Part shown: one piece after another, positions 1 through 9,408 of the stretch
Numbering within the stretch: the stretch's first letter is position 1
How the letters are laid out: each line of letters begins with the position of its first letter
Origin: Oscillospiraceae bacterium
GTDB taxonomy: Bacteria; Bacillota; Clostridia; Oscillospirales; CAG-272
Direction of reading: 5' to 3'
DNA length: 64,000 bases
Assembly: GCA_003343845.1 (NCBI GenBank)
Contig: QAKK01000039.1
Coordinates: forward strand, 7,298 to 71,297
Made by a program: the position numbers and the translations under genes
The notes under the pieces: model-generated
What the model saw: only the letters and a program-made list of their open reading frames with translations
What the model was told of the DNA's origin: nothing
Database searches by the model: none

Positions 1-1215
1 CATCTTGGTATGCCGATCGACCAATTCCGCAAAGTAACGCTCAACCGCTGCCGGGTCATCGCCATACAGCAGATCGACCGGGTAGTCGTATTCTATGCCG
101 AGGACTGTGTTGAAGTCCTCAATGAACCGTTCTTTCGGGTAATTGAAGGTATGGATGAAGTTGTACACATTGGCAGTCGGATAGGGGCATTCGACAGTCG
201 AGGGGTAATGCGCGAGAATCTCGGCGTTTGACCACGCTTCAAGGGTATCCGCGCCTACATAGGCAATCCAGGGGTCAAAATAGGAATGGTACAGCAGATT
301 GTGCGCGCAGCAAATCTGCGCGCAGAGGTCAAGCCCGCGTTCTTTTTTGATTCGTGCCGTTTCTTCGTTGTCAGCGACCTGTTTTTCGTAGGGGGTCTCG
401 TATGGCGTTTCGCCGAGCAGTACGCAGTCCTGATAATAGGCGGAATGCGCGCGCAGGGCTTCCCGTTCGTCCGCATCCATTGCCTCGATCCTATCAAAGT
501 GCAGCGACAGACCGTACTGCGCTGCCGCATCGGTCAGCGCACGGATGTCGTCCGGGTCATTGCCGACAAGCTCCAGCATTTCGGGCAGGCTGTGCGCTTT
601 CCAGTTTTCGCAGGCAGCCAGTTTGTCCGGATATTTGTCGATCAGCTTCCACTTCATATCCCGCAGGCGCAGGGCTACTTTCGTTTGTTCCGTATGCCAG
701 TGCCCGTGATTGTGGTAATAATATTCGATGATCTCCGGTTCGCCCTCGTACAGCAGATCGACCTGATAGTCATAGTCCACCCAGGGGTGCGTGTTGAATT
801 CCTCGATGAACCGTTCCTTCGGGTAGTTGAAGGTGTGGATAAAGGAATATACATTGACGGTCGGATAGGGGCAGCCGCTTTCGTCCGGTTCGTGCGCGGC
901 GATTTCGGCATCTGCCCAGGCGCAGAAGGCATCTTCACCGATAAAGTCTATCCATGGCTGCGGAAAGGCGTGGTACAGCTCGGCATGCGCGCTGCAAATG
1001 CCAGCATCGCCGCCTGCGGTGATTCCGGTGGTTTCGGGCGGGGCTGCGGGTTCAGTTTGCGCGGTTGTTTCCGTGGTGGGAGCGGAGGTGGTTTCGGTTG
1101 TCGTCCCGGTGGTTGTCTCAGTTGTATCCTCCGTGACCGGGGGTGTCTCAACCTTGCCGCAAGCCGTGCAGAGCAGGCAGGCGGCAAGCAAAAGGGCGAA
1201 AAACATTTTTTGCAT
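1..1215 (-). CDS. Lipoprotein with tandemly duplicated domain (partial, C-terminus off window)
   Basis: The frame is open for 405 codons from ATG at 1215 to the window edge, so the C-terminus is missing. The start is preceded by AAAGGAG. The N-terminus is a lipoprotein signal with a hydrophobic stretch ending CTACGK, so Cys18 is the likely lipidated residue. A Thr/Glu/Pro-rich linker follows (about residues 24-65). After it come two copies of a roughly 100-residue domain. Both share the blocks CPYPT.NVY.FIHTFNYPKERFIE and YDY.VDLLY. I do not recognise the domain. An extracytoplasmic, membrane-anchored protein is well supported, but its role is unknown. It lies downstream of an ECF sigma/anti-sigma pair and has its own promoter-like sequence, so regulation by that sigma factor is possible but unproven. 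Confidence 0.85.
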   Translation of the reverse strand, partial: MQKMFFALLLAACLLCTACGKVETPPVTEDTTETTTGTTTETTSAPTTETTAQTEPAAPPETTGITAGGDAGICSAHAELYHAFPQPWIDFIGEDAFCAWADAEIAAHEPDESGCPYPTVNVYSFIHTFNYPKERFIEEFNTHPWVDYDYQVDLLYEGEPEIIEYYYHNHGHWHTEQTKVALRLRDMKWKLIDKYPDKLAACENWKAHSLPEMLELVGNDPDDIRALTDAAAQYGLSLHFDRIEAMDADEREALRAHSAYYQDCVLLGETPYETPYEKQVADNEETARIKKERGLDLCAQICCAHNLLYHSYFDPWIAYVGADTLEAWSNAEILAHYPSTVECPYPTANVYNFIHTFNYPKERFIEDFNTVLGIEYDYPVDLLYGDDPAAVERYFAELVDRHTKM

Positions 1216-1289
1216 AGCGGCAACTCCTTTGAATGGATCGGGGCGGGCGAGGCAAACCTCCGGCAATGTCTGCGCGCCCTCCTCTGCTG

Positions 1290-1317
1290 AATATAACAAT
1301 CGGGGAGCGGGTTTCAA
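1290..1317 (-). promoter_or_regulatory. Predicted sigma-A promoter for the lipoprotein gene
   Basis: On the minus strand, TTGAAA and TATATT are separated by 16 bp. They sit in the short gap after the anti-sigma stop codon and about 75 bp before the lipoprotein ATG. Confidence 0.55.
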
Positions 1318-1318
1318 T

Positions 1319-2059
1319 TCACTTTTTTGCAAAAAAATCAGAAAATTCGGATTTTTTCGTCAAAGCGGCGGCTTTTTGGTTCAGATCGTCCGCCACCTGA
1401 TAGAGCAGGTCATCGTCACCGCCTTTCAGCGAAACGGTGAAGGTGTAGCGATTGCTCCAGAACAAAAGGCTTGTGCCGCTTTCAAAGGCAAAGAGCTGCG
1501 CGGTGTAGCCGCCCTTCAGCGCCACCGTCGTGACCGTGCTGTGCTCGCTATCGAAAGCGTGGACAGCGTTCGGATTAATCGGGTTCTGGTCATAGAAAAG
1601 CTGCTCGCCCTGTGGGCCGTCATAGCGATAGAACACAGAACTTGGGTTGTTGGCAATCTCCGTGGTCGTCCACCCCTGCGGCAGGTCGGGGAGAATCACC
1701 TCTTCGATGACGGACGGCGCGTCCTCGTCCGCCCCCACGCGCACGACGACATGATCCTCGTACCACTCAAAGAAGAAATTCCATACGGCGGCGCGGATCG
1801 GCTCGACGCACAGGAGCGCCGCGACCGTGAGCGAGAGCAGGATCGCCGCGCAGGCGGCGATGCGGCGCAGGCGCGTGCGGTGCGTCCGCGGTGTGCGCAG
1901 GGTATGAATCGCGCGCAGGATGCGCCGCTCGGTTTTGGCGCTGACCGCGGTGGCGTCGGGGTCGAGCGCGTCAAAGGCGGCGACCTCTTTGTCGAGGCTG
2001 CGCTGCGCCGCGTCGCGGATGCGCGCCTCAAAATCGCGGTTGGTTTCAGCGTTCAACAA
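1319..2059 (-). CDS. Anti-sigma factor-like membrane protein with DUF4367-type C-terminus
   Basis: This 246-residue protein has an N-terminal cytosolic part of about 65 residues rich in charged residues. One transmembrane helix follows (about residues 67-88), then an extracellular domain resembling the DUF4367 family. It directly follows and overlaps the ECF sigma gene, the usual arrangement of a sigma factor and its membrane-bound anti-sigma partner. I chose a TTG start at 2059 because a GGAGG lies 6 nt upstream, inside the end of the sigma gene. The in-frame ATG at 2077 has no ribosome-binding site. The N-terminal part presumably binds the sigma factor and the outer domain presumably senses an envelope signal. 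Both points are inferred from the architecture. Confidence 0.8.
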   Translation of the reverse strand: MLNAETNRDFEARIRDAAQRSLDKEVAAFDALDPDATAVSAKTERRILRAIHTLRTPRTHRTRLRRIAACAAILLSLTVAALLCVEPIRAAVWNFFFEWYEDHVVVRVGADEDAPSVIEEVILPDLPQGWTTTEIANNPSSVFYRYDGPQGEQLFYDQNPINPNAVHAFDSEHSTVTTVALKGGYTAQLFAFESGTSLLFWSNRYTFTVSLKGGDDDLLYQVADDLNQKAAALTKKSEFSDFFAKK

Positions 2060-2636
2060 AATACGCCTCCGTTTCATTCTGAATTTTCGCAAGGCTGCGG
2101 CGCAGGGTGCTGCCCACCGTGGAGGGCTTGATGCCGAGCAGTGCGCCGATCTCGACGTTGGTGTGCCCGGCATAATACCGCAGCCAGACGATCTCCCGCG
2201 CGGGAGAGGGCAGGCGGTCGATCGCGCGGCGCAGCACGTCGGCCTGCTCTTTGGTGAGCAGCAGCCTTGTCGGATCGGCGTCCGTGTCCGGGATGTCCGC
2301 CGCCGGATGCAGCCCGTCGTCCGCGTCCATCGGCGCTTCCGGGATGATGTGCGCGCGCATGCGCTTCTCCCGCCGCAGGCGGTTGAAGCAGACGCTTCTG
2401 CTATATATAACAAGCAAGCGCTTGATTTCGATTTCGTCAGCTTGCACAAACTTTTTGCGGTAACGGATGACCAGCAGGAAGGTATCGTGCAGCGCGTCCT
2501 CGGCGTCGGCCTCGTTTTTGAGGATGCTCTGCGCCAGCAGCTTCATCTTCGGCGCATAGGTGAAAAACAGACGCCGCAGCAGCTCGCGCTCGTCTTCCTG
2601 CGTGATTTCGTCGATCATCAGCAGAATCGGCAGCAT
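2046..2636 (-). CDS. ECF-type RNA polymerase sigma-70 factor
   Basis: This is a 196-residue protein with a sigma-70 region 2 in the first half (LFFTYAPKMKLLAQSIL and the following DAEDALHDTFL block). It also has a region 4 helix-turn-helix near the C-terminus (NVEIGALLGIKPSTVGSTLRR). The length and two-domain layout fit ECF sigma factors. Start 2636 has an AAGGGGG ribosome-binding site. An ATG 27 nt further upstream lacks one. Translation is coupled to the downstream anti-sigma gene by overlap. A good sigma-A promoter lies just upstream, so basal expression does not require its own recognition sequence. Confidence 0.9.
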   Translation of the reverse strand: MLPILLMIDEITQEDERELLRRLFFTYAPKMKLLAQSILKNEADAEDALHDTFLLVIRYRKKFVQADEIEIKRLLVIYSRSVCFNRLRREKRMRAHIIPEAPMDADDGLHPAADIPDTDADPTRLLLTKEQADVLRRAIDRLPSPAREIVWLRYYAGHTNVEIGALLGIKPSTVGSTLRRSLAKIQNETEAYFVER

Positions 2637-2661
2637 CGGAAAAGCACCCCCTTTTTGCTTC

Positions 2662-2690
2662 ATTCTACCACAGGAAAAGGTTTTTGGCAA
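2662..2690 (-). promoter_or_regulatory. Predicted promoter of the sigma/anti-sigma operon
   Basis: On the minus strand, TTGCCA and TAGAAT are separated by exactly 17 bp. The -10 element ends 25 bp before the sigma start codon. Confidence 0.65.
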
Positions 2691-2720
2691 GATGCACAAA
2701 CATGCTTGCCTGCAAACACA

Positions 2721-2747
2721 AAAGAACACGCCGGAGGCGTGTTCTTT
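2721..2747 (-). terminator. Intrinsic terminator after gpmI
   Basis: A perfect 12-bp inverted repeat (AAAGAACACGCC and its complement) has a 3-nt loop and is flanked by T-rich sequence. It separates gpmI from the sigma operon. Confidence 0.7.
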
Positions 2748-2765
2748 TGGTTTTATGATGCTTGC

Positions 2766-4415
<1,650 letters not shown>

Positions 4416-4456
4416 CAATTTATCTCCTTTTTTCATTCATTTTTATTCTATCTAAT

Positions 4457-4484
4457 AGTATATCCTTTTTTTTCGGATTTTCAA
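4457..4484 (-). promoter_or_regulatory. Predicted promoter of gpmI
   Basis: On the minus strand, TTGAAA and TATACT are 16 bp apart in an AT-rich gap that holds nothing else. Confidence 0.65.
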
Positions 4485-4505
4485 GGGAAATCGTTAAATT
4501 TTTAC

Positions 4506-4997
4506 CTATTCGGCGTTGCCGGTGCTGAACAGAACGTTTTCGCCGGCGAGGGAGAGAATGCCGTAGCTCGGTTTGCCTTCGCGCGGCTCGCCGATGCTGC
4601 CGGGATTGAAGAGGTAAATGCCGCTTTCGGGGTCGTATTCCTCATGCACAAGATGCGTGTGCCCGAAGAGCGCGATGTCCGCGCCCGCGCGGCGCGCGGC
4701 GGCGAGCAGCGCGCCCGTGCCGCTCTTGACACCAAAGCGGTGCCCGTGGCAGAGAAAGAGGTTGTGCCCTTCGACGGCAAAAATCGTTTCACTCGGGTAA
4801 TCGCCGTCGAGGAAGGTGTCGCAGTTGCCGCGCACGGCGACGAACGCCATGTGCGGCGCAAGCCCGCGCAGATATTCGATGTGGCGCGTGCCGTCGCCGA
4901 GAAAGAGGCAGGCGGTGCAGTCGGTGTGCGCCGTGACCACGGCGGCGGCGCGGCGGACGTTTCCGTGGATGTCCGAGAGAACGAGCAGCTTTTCCAT
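4506..4997 (-). CDS. YfcE/MJ0936-type metallophosphoesterase
   Basis: This 163-residue single-domain calcineurin-like phosphoesterase has its metal-binding motifs in order: LSDIHGN (residues 7-13), LGDG near 34, RGNCD near 57, CHGH near 83 and FGHTH near 111. Family members hydrolyse phosphodiesters with Mn or Ni in vitro, and their cellular substrates are generally unknown. The start codon overlaps the stop of the upstream sulfatase gene (TGATG), so the two are co-translated. The short form, without extra domains, makes nuclease activity less likely than a small-molecule phosphodiesterase role. Confidence 0.9.
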   Translation of the reverse strand: MEKLLVLSDIHGNVRRAAAVVTAHTDCTACLFLGDGTRHIEYLRGLAPHMAFVAVRGNCDTFLDGDYPSETIFAVEGHNLFLCHGHRFGVKSGTGALLAAARRAGADIALFGHTHLVHEEYDPESGIYLFNPGSIGEPREGKPSYGILSLAGENVLFSTGNAE

Positions 4998-7024
4998 CAG
5001 TCTGCCGCCGTTCTGTCGCGCACCTTGGCAAAATAGTCGGTGTAGAGCATCTCGGTGGCGACGGTGAATTTGTTTTTGACGTAGGTGTTCAGGCGTTCGA
5101 CCGCGGCGGCATCGACCGGCGCGTCGGTGCGCGGCGTTGCCGTGCCGCTCTCGGCGTCGTAATAGATGGTTTCGGTGACAAAGCTGCGGTCACCGAGGAT
5201 GGCGATGTGCTCGCCCTCGGCAAGGATGTCGCGCCCCGAAAGCAGGCGGGAGTCATAGGGCAGACCGAGCAGATTTGAAACAGTGGGCAGCACGTCGAGC
5301 GTGGAGCAGGGGGCGTCCACCGTGACGGGCGCGGTCATGGACGGGCTCCAGATGTAAAGCGCGCTGCGGTATTTGTCGGCGGGGGCTTCCAGCGTTTTGC
5401 CCGCCAGCTCGGAGAGCTTGCCCAGCCCCAGGTTGTAGGGGTAGTGGTCGGCGGTCAGCACGATCAGCGTCTTGTCGGCAACGCCCGCGTCGGCAAGCAT
5501 TTTGTTCATGGTCTCAAGGGCGTATTCCAGCTCCTCCTGGCAGGAGATGTAGGCGCGGGCCGCCGTGGAATAGGGCAGACCCTCGGATACCGCCTTGTTT
5601 TTGATCGCCATGTCGTTGGAGGTGAAATTGTAGTACATGTGCCCGCTGAACGTGAGGTAGTAGGCGTGGAAAAGCGGAATGTTGCCGCTTTCGTCCGGGG
5701 TCAGCAGGTCGGGCAGGGTCTGCTCGATCATGGAGACGTCCGAGGTCGGCCAGTCGCTCACCTTTTTCATGCCGCGGAAAATTGCCTTGAAGTCGTAGCC
5801 CATGTTGGGGTGCGTCTTGTCGCGGCCGTAGTAGTCGCAGAAGTAGTTGTGCACCGCATAGGTCTTTGCGCCGAGGGCACGGTACTGGTTGCCGAGCGCG
5901 TAGGGCAGCCAGTTTTCCTTGGCTGCGGTGAAGCTGTTGAAGTCATAGAAGTTCTTCCAGCCGCGCCCGAGCAGGGAGGTGTCGGGCAGGAGCCCGAGGC
6001 AGAGGGCGTACTCGCCGTTGGAGGTGTTGTCGCAGATGGTGTTGTAGTAGTCGGTGAAGATAAAGCCCTCGGTCGCCATTCTGTAGAGCGCGGGGGTGCG
6101 CTCTGCGTCCACCAGGTAGGGTGAGAAGGATTCGCAGCAGAGCAGAATGAGGTTGTAATCCTTGAACATGCCGGTGTAGGCGTTCTGCCGCGTGCCGGAC
6201 TGCGATGCGAAATAGCTGTCCAGCGCGCGCACGCGGTCGTCGCTCTCAGCGGCGGCAAGCGCCGCAAAGTCGGTGTCGGTCACGTTGTAGGGGTAGACCG
6301 TCTCGGGGATGTCCGGCGGGACCACGGGTGTCTCCGGGTCGGGCGTAGTCGCTGTGGTCGCCTCGGTCTCGATCAGAGGCGCTTTTTTCTTTGTGCCGAA
6401 GAGTATGCCGCGCGCCTCGATGCGCGCCGAGGTCAGCACGCCGAACTGCCGCTCGCTCATTTGCAGCACAAAGGTGTCGTGATAGAGGTCGTAGGGGGCG
6501 TAGTTCTGTCTGCCGCCGAGGGGCAGGCAGAGCACCGTGCCGAAGTGCAAAGCAAGAAAGAGAACGCCGAGGATCGCCGCTGCGCGAAGACTGCCGCGCC
6601 CGGCAAAGAAGCGCGCTGCCGTCAGCCAGACGAGCGCCATCAGCGGCAGAAGCAGCAGCGCGAGCGCGCCGAGACATTCGCGAATACCGAGCGCCGTTTC
6701 CGCGCCGAAGCTGTCAAGCGCCGCTGCGCCCATGGCGATCTGCGTCAGCGAGAAGAAGGAATCAAAAATATGTTCGTAGATCAGCTGCGCCGCATAAAGC
6801 ACGGTCAGAAATGCGGTCAGCACAAAGGAGACCACCGTGCCGCCGCGCCCGCCCATGCTGCAAAACAGCGCAAAAAGCGCCGCCGCCGCACCGGTGAAGG
6901 CAAGCAGCCAGACCGTGGGCAGCGGATTGCCGAACGCCGCCGCACGGACGACGCCCTCACACCACAGGATCGAGACGAAAAAATACAGAAAGCGTCGGAA
7001 CGCCGGTTTTTGAAAGAAAGTCAT
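4997..7024 (-). CDS. Lipoteichoic acid synthase-like membrane sulfatase
   Basis: This 675-residue protein has several N-terminal transmembrane helices (first about 170 residues) and a Thr/Pro linker near 235-250. A large extracellular sulfatase/alkaline-phosphatase-fold domain follows. The likely nucleophile region is ICDNTSNGEYAL, with LLCCESFSPY before it and LTADHYPYNLG near residue 560 as metal-binding parts. LtaS-like enzymes transfer glycerol phosphate from phosphatidylglycerol, or other phospho-groups, to cell-envelope polymers. The exact substrate here is not clear. The start at 7024 has AGGTGG upstream. An in-frame ATG at 7048 lies inside the promoter -10 element and can be excluded. 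The gene is co-transcribed with the downstream phosphoesterase. Confidence 0.85.
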   Translation of the reverse strand: MTFFQKPAFRRFLYFFVSILWCEGVVRAAAFGNPLPTVWLLAFTGAAAALFALFCSMGGRGGTVVSFVLTAFLTVLYAAQLIYEHIFDSFFSLTQIAMGAAALDSFGAETALGIRECLGALALLLLPLMALVWLTAARFFAGRGSLRAAAILGVLFLALHFGTVLCLPLGGRQNYAPYDLYHDTFVLQMSERQFGVLTSARIEARGILFGTKKKAPLIETEATTATTPDPETPVVPPDIPETVYPYNVTDTDFAALAAAESDDRVRALDSYFASQSGTRQNAYTGMFKDYNLILLCCESFSPYLVDAERTPALYRMATEGFIFTDYYNTICDNTSNGEYALCLGLLPDTSLLGRGWKNFYDFNSFTAAKENWLPYALGNQYRALGAKTYAVHNYFCDYYGRDKTHPNMGYDFKAIFRGMKKVSDWPTSDVSMIEQTLPDLLTPDESGNIPLFHAYYLTFSGHMYYNFTSNDMAIKNKAVSEGLPYSTAARAYISCQEELEYALETMNKMLADAGVADKTLIVLTADHYPYNLGLGKLSELAGKTLEAPADKYRSALYIWSPSMTAPVTVDAPCSTLDVLPTVSNLLGLPYDSRLLSGRDILAEGEHIAILGDRSFVTETIYYDAESGTATPRTDAPVDAAAVERLNTYVKNKFTVATEMLYTDYFAKVRDRTAAD

Positions 7025-7046
7025 AAAGGTCACCACCTGATTTTTC

Positions 7047-7075
7047 ATTATATCAGTCGGTGCGCGATTTGTCAA
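7047..7075 (-). promoter_or_regulatory. Consensus sigma-A promoter of the sulfatase/phosphoesterase operon
   Basis: On the minus strand the sequence is a full consensus, TTGACA and TATAAT with 17 bp between them. It places transcription start about 15 nt before the chosen start codon at 7024. Confidence 0.85.
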
Positions 7076-7211
7076 TTGCAGCATATACTGAAAACAGCAA
7101 GCTGCGGCACGGTAACGGCTATGCAAAGATACATATCGCTGCTCTTTGCCGTACCGTTCTATCCAAGCCTTCCCCACCGGGGAAGCCAAAGTGACGAAAG
7201 GATGGCTGTAT

Positions 7212-7442
7212 ATGAACATTGACAAGAATCTGCTGGAGACCATGGCAGGGCTGGACGATGCGACGCTTGTCGCATCGATCCGTGCGATCGCCGCCGCAAG
7301 CGGGGTGGATCTCACGGGCGCGACCTTTGAAAAATCGCAGCTGGATGCGCTCCGCACTGCTATGCGCGGCGCGTCGGATGCGGATATTGCGCATGCCAAG
7401 GACATTCTGAAAGGCTATCGTAAAGAGGGAAAAGAGGGCTGA
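7212..7442 (+). CDS. Small hypothetical protein, first gene of a three-gene cassette
   Basis: This 76-residue soluble, mostly helical protein has no recognised motif. The start at 7212 follows AAAGGATGG. It precedes the second gene by 2 nt, and the three cassette genes are almost certainly one operon. It is divergent from the LTA-synthase-like gene, with a palindromic repeat fragment in between. Function unknown. Confidence 0.75.
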   Translation: MNIDKNLLETMAGLDDATLVASIRAIAAASGVDLTGATFEKSQLDALRTAMRGASDADIAHAKDILKGYRKEGKEG

Positions 7443-7444
7443 GC

Positions 7445-7867
7445 ATGGCAGACAGTCCCGAGAAAAGCATCGGCGATCTGCTCGGCAGCGGCGGCATCTC
7501 ACAGCTTTTGCAGAATCCAGAGATCGCGGCAAAGCTGCCGCGCATCATGGAGGCGCTCGCCCCGGTCATGGCGGAGATGAAAGCCGAAAAGGCGGCGGGC
7601 ACAGCCGTAGCCCACGCTGCCGCGCCGACGGATGGGGCGCAGGATGCGCCGCCGGAAGCTGCACCCGCCGCACAGGCGGCAGCCGCATCGGCAACCGCCG
7701 CGCCTGCCGCATTGCCCGCATCGGCGGGCGCAAAGCCGACCTCTGCCTCGCGGCGGATGGCGCTCCTGCGTGCGCTGTCACCCTATCTGTCCGAGGAGCG
7801 GCAAAGCGCACTGGACACGGTGATGAAGGTGTCCACCCTGCTTGATCTCTTGTCGGAGGTGATGTGA
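7445..7867 (+). CDS. Hypothetical Ala/Pro-rich protein, second gene of the cassette
   Basis: This 140-residue protein has three parts. The N-terminal helical segment (residues 1-50) contains SQLLQNPEIAAKLPRIM. A low-complexity Ala/Pro linker follows (about 50-98). The C-terminal helical segment contains LLRALSPYLSEERQSALD. Two helical ends separated by a flexible linker suggest a scaffold or adaptor, but this is conjecture. I recall similar proteins next to proteins like the third cassette member in other Clostridia, without a known function. The stop overlaps the start of the next gene (TGATG). Confidence 0.8.
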   Translation: MADSPEKSIGDLLGSGGISQLLQNPEIAAKLPRIMEALAPVMAEMKAEKAAGTAVAHAAAPTDGAQDAPPEAAPAAQAAAASATAAPAALPASAGAKPTSASRRMALLRALSPYLSEERQSALDTVMKVSTLLDLLSEVM

Positions 7868-8370
7868 TGTACATCAGCGTACCGAAGAATTACGGCGGCA
7901 ACGCCTTCCCGCATCCGGATGCAAAGCCGCGGGGAGAGGGCGGCGGGATGCAGCGACCCGTCCCGCCGTTTGCGGACTACGGCGCACAGGCACAGCCCAC
8001 GCCGCCGCCCCCGCCGCCGCGCCCGATCATCCACAGCGGCGCGCCGACGCCGGTTGCCCCGCTCGGCAAGATCCCGCGCGACTGCCCGCCGCCTCCGCCG
8101 CCCGACTGCGGCTGCCCGCCGCCGTGCGAGGGCTGCGAGCCGTGCGGGGAGCATGCGCCGGAGGCGGGGCAGTGCCCCTGCGGCGATGCGCCGCCCTGCC
8201 ATGCGGAAAACAAGAATCCGCTGACCTGCCTGTTTGAGGCGCTGCGCGGGCGGAAGAAGTCCGGCTTTGACGCAGACGATTTTCTCCTGATCGGGCTGAT
8301 CGCTCTGCTCATGGGCAAGGAGGGCAGCGAGGACATCGTGCTGATCCTCGCGCTCTTGCTGCTTATGTAG
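7867..8370 (+). CDS. Proline/cysteine-rich protein with hydrophobic C-terminal hairpin
   Basis: This 167-residue protein starts with a Gly/Pro-rich region including a run of six prolines. A Cys/Pro-rich central part follows (about residues 75-115, with about ten cysteines). It ends with two hydrophobic segments around an acidic turn: DDFLLIGLIALLM, then GSEDIVLILALLLLM. This C-terminal pattern is a type I recall from small clostridial proteins of unknown function. The cysteines could bind metal or cross-link, as in spore-coat or envelope proteins. That is inference. The ATG overlaps the upstream stop, indicating translational coupling. Confidence 0.8.
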   Translation: MYISVPKNYGGNAFPHPDAKPRGEGGGMQRPVPPFADYGAQAQPTPPPPPPRPIIHSGAPTPVAPLGKIPRDCPPPPPPDCGCPPPCEGCEPCGEHAPEAGQCPCGDAPPCHAENKNPLTCLFEALRGRKKSGFDADDFLLIGLIALLMGKEGSEDIVLILALLLLM

Positions 8371-8373
8371 GCG

Positions 8374-8505
8374 GGATGAGGTGCATCCCCGCTGCTTTGC
8401 GAAAGAACACCTCATCCGTCACAGGATGTTTTCCCATCGGGAAAACTCCGCGAGACGCATCGCGTCTCGTCCGCCTCTCCTCCCCATCGGGGAAAGCTGA
8501 AATGC
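8374..8505. repeat. Palindromic intergenic repeat element (MITE-like remnant)
   Basis: The segment contains nested inverted repeats. GATGAGGTG at 8374-8382 is complementary to CACCTCATC near 8406-8416. Further palindromes are TTTTCCC-AT-CGGGAAAA, GAGACGC-AT-CGCGTCTC and TCCCC-AT-CGGGGA. A related piece with TTCCCC-AC-CGGGGAA and GTGACGAAAGGATG lies at about 7166-7206. Such elements with GTGACGGATGAGG-like ends are, as I recall, dispersed in genomes of this group. No coding frame is supported here. Confidence 0.5.
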
Positions 8506-8530
8506 GGTCGGGAGCAAGCCCCCGCCCAAA

Positions 8531-8558
8531 AAGAAAACCGCCGCACGGCGGTTTTCTT
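8531..8558. terminator. Bidirectional intrinsic terminator between the cassette and rubrerythrin
   Basis: A perfect 12-bp stem (AAGAAAACCGCC) with loop GCAC is followed by T-rich sequence on both strands. The T run is better on the minus strand, after rubrerythrin. Confidence 0.8.
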
Positions 8559-8582
8559 CCTTACACGCATCACTTTTTCACT

Positions 8583-9188
8583 TTACCCTTTTTCTACACC
8601 CCACGGGGTCATGGCAAGGCGGATGAAGAATCCGCGGTCATGCCCGCAGACCGGGCAGAGCTCCGGCGCTGCTTTGGTCGTCTGTACATGTCCGCAGTTC
8701 AGGCACATCCAGGCGCATTCCGCATCTGCGATGAACAGCTTGCCGCTCTCGATGAGCTCCGCAAATTTCGTGAACCGTTCGCCGTGCAGCTGTTCGATCG
8801 CCGCGATGTTGCGGAAGTCGGCGGCAACCTTGAGAAAGCCTTCGCGCTGCGCCGTTTCGGCAAACGCCGCGTAGACCTCGTCGTGCTCCTTGCGCTCGTT
8901 TTCGGCGGCGTAGCGCAGAAGCCCCGCCACCGAGGCGGTCAGATTGACCGGATAGCCGCCGTCCGCGGCGATGTCGGTACCGTCAAATGCCTTGAGATGG
9001 TCGTAGAACACCTTGGCGTGCGCCTGCTCCTGCTTTGCCGTGAAGCGGAACGCCGCCTCCACGACATAGAGCTTTTGCTCGCCCGCCGCCTTGGCGGCAA
9101 AATCGTAGCGGTTGCGCGCCTGGCTCTCGCCCGCAAAGGCGCGCATCAGATTGGTTTTGGTTTCGCTTGTCTGAAAATCTGTGCTCAT
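8583..9188 (-). CDS. rbr: Rubrerythrin
   Basis: This 201-residue non-haem iron peroxidase is typical of anaerobes and reduces H2O2 with electrons from rubredoxin-like partners. The N-terminal ferritin-like four-helix domain (residues about 8-150) carries diiron ligand motifs (FAGESQARNRY, KQEQAHAK, ENERKEHDEVY, IEQLHGERF). The C-terminal rubredoxin-like domain has two CxxC knuckles (MCLNCGHV and LCPVCGHD). The start at 9188 is the standard family start. An in-frame ATG at 9248 would add 20 atypical residues. The ribosome-binding site lies inside a strong hairpin, described separately. Confidence 0.95.
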   Translation of the reverse strand: MSTDFQTSETKTNLMRAFAGESQARNRYDFAAKAAGEQKLYVVEAAFRFTAKQEQAHAKVFYDHLKAFDGTDIAADGGYPVNLTASVAGLLRYAAENERKEHDEVYAAFAETAQREGFLKVAADFRNIAAIEQLHGERFTKFAELIESGKLFIADAECAWMCLNCGHVQTTKAAPELCPVCGHDRGFFIRLAMTPWGVEKG

Positions 9189-9194
9189 AAAAAA

Positions 9195-9224
9195 ACTCCT
9201 TTCAAGCCAACGCTTGAAAGGAGT
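9195..9224 (-). promoter_or_regulatory. Hairpin that sequesters the rubrerythrin RBS (terminator-like attenuator)
   Basis: A perfect 13-bp stem with a 4-nt loop lies directly before the rubrerythrin ATG. Its 3' arm contains the AAAGGAG ribosome-binding site, and it is followed by a run of T residues running up to the ATG. It can act as an intrinsic terminator or block translation when folded, so expression is probably controlled at this point. The trigger is unknown. Confidence 0.65.
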
Positions 9225-9348
9225 ATGGACAGGCTTTTGCAAAATCATGCGCAGAGATCCTCCGGGTTGATTCCCCGCGCGGGGTCAAGCGGGTCGGCGT
9301 TCCTCCGTATTGACGTAAAATGTAAATCCCCTTTTTCACGGGCGCGCC

Positions 9349-9377
9349 TTGACTTGCCAGCGCGCGGGCGATATAAT
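9349..9377 (+). promoter_or_regulatory. Predicted sigma-A promoter of the radical SAM gene
   Basis: TTGACT and TATAAT are separated by 17 bp, about 30 bp before the start codon at 9409. Confidence 0.8.
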
Positions 9378-9408
9378 ATAAGAAGTACAAGATCGGAAAG
9401 GTACGGAC

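Noticed and set aside
9189..9248. Twenty-residue N-terminal extension of rubrerythrin from an ATG at 9248
   Set aside because: It is not typical of the family, and its codons make up the attenuator hairpin. I keep the standard start at 9188 but note a possible role as a translated leader.
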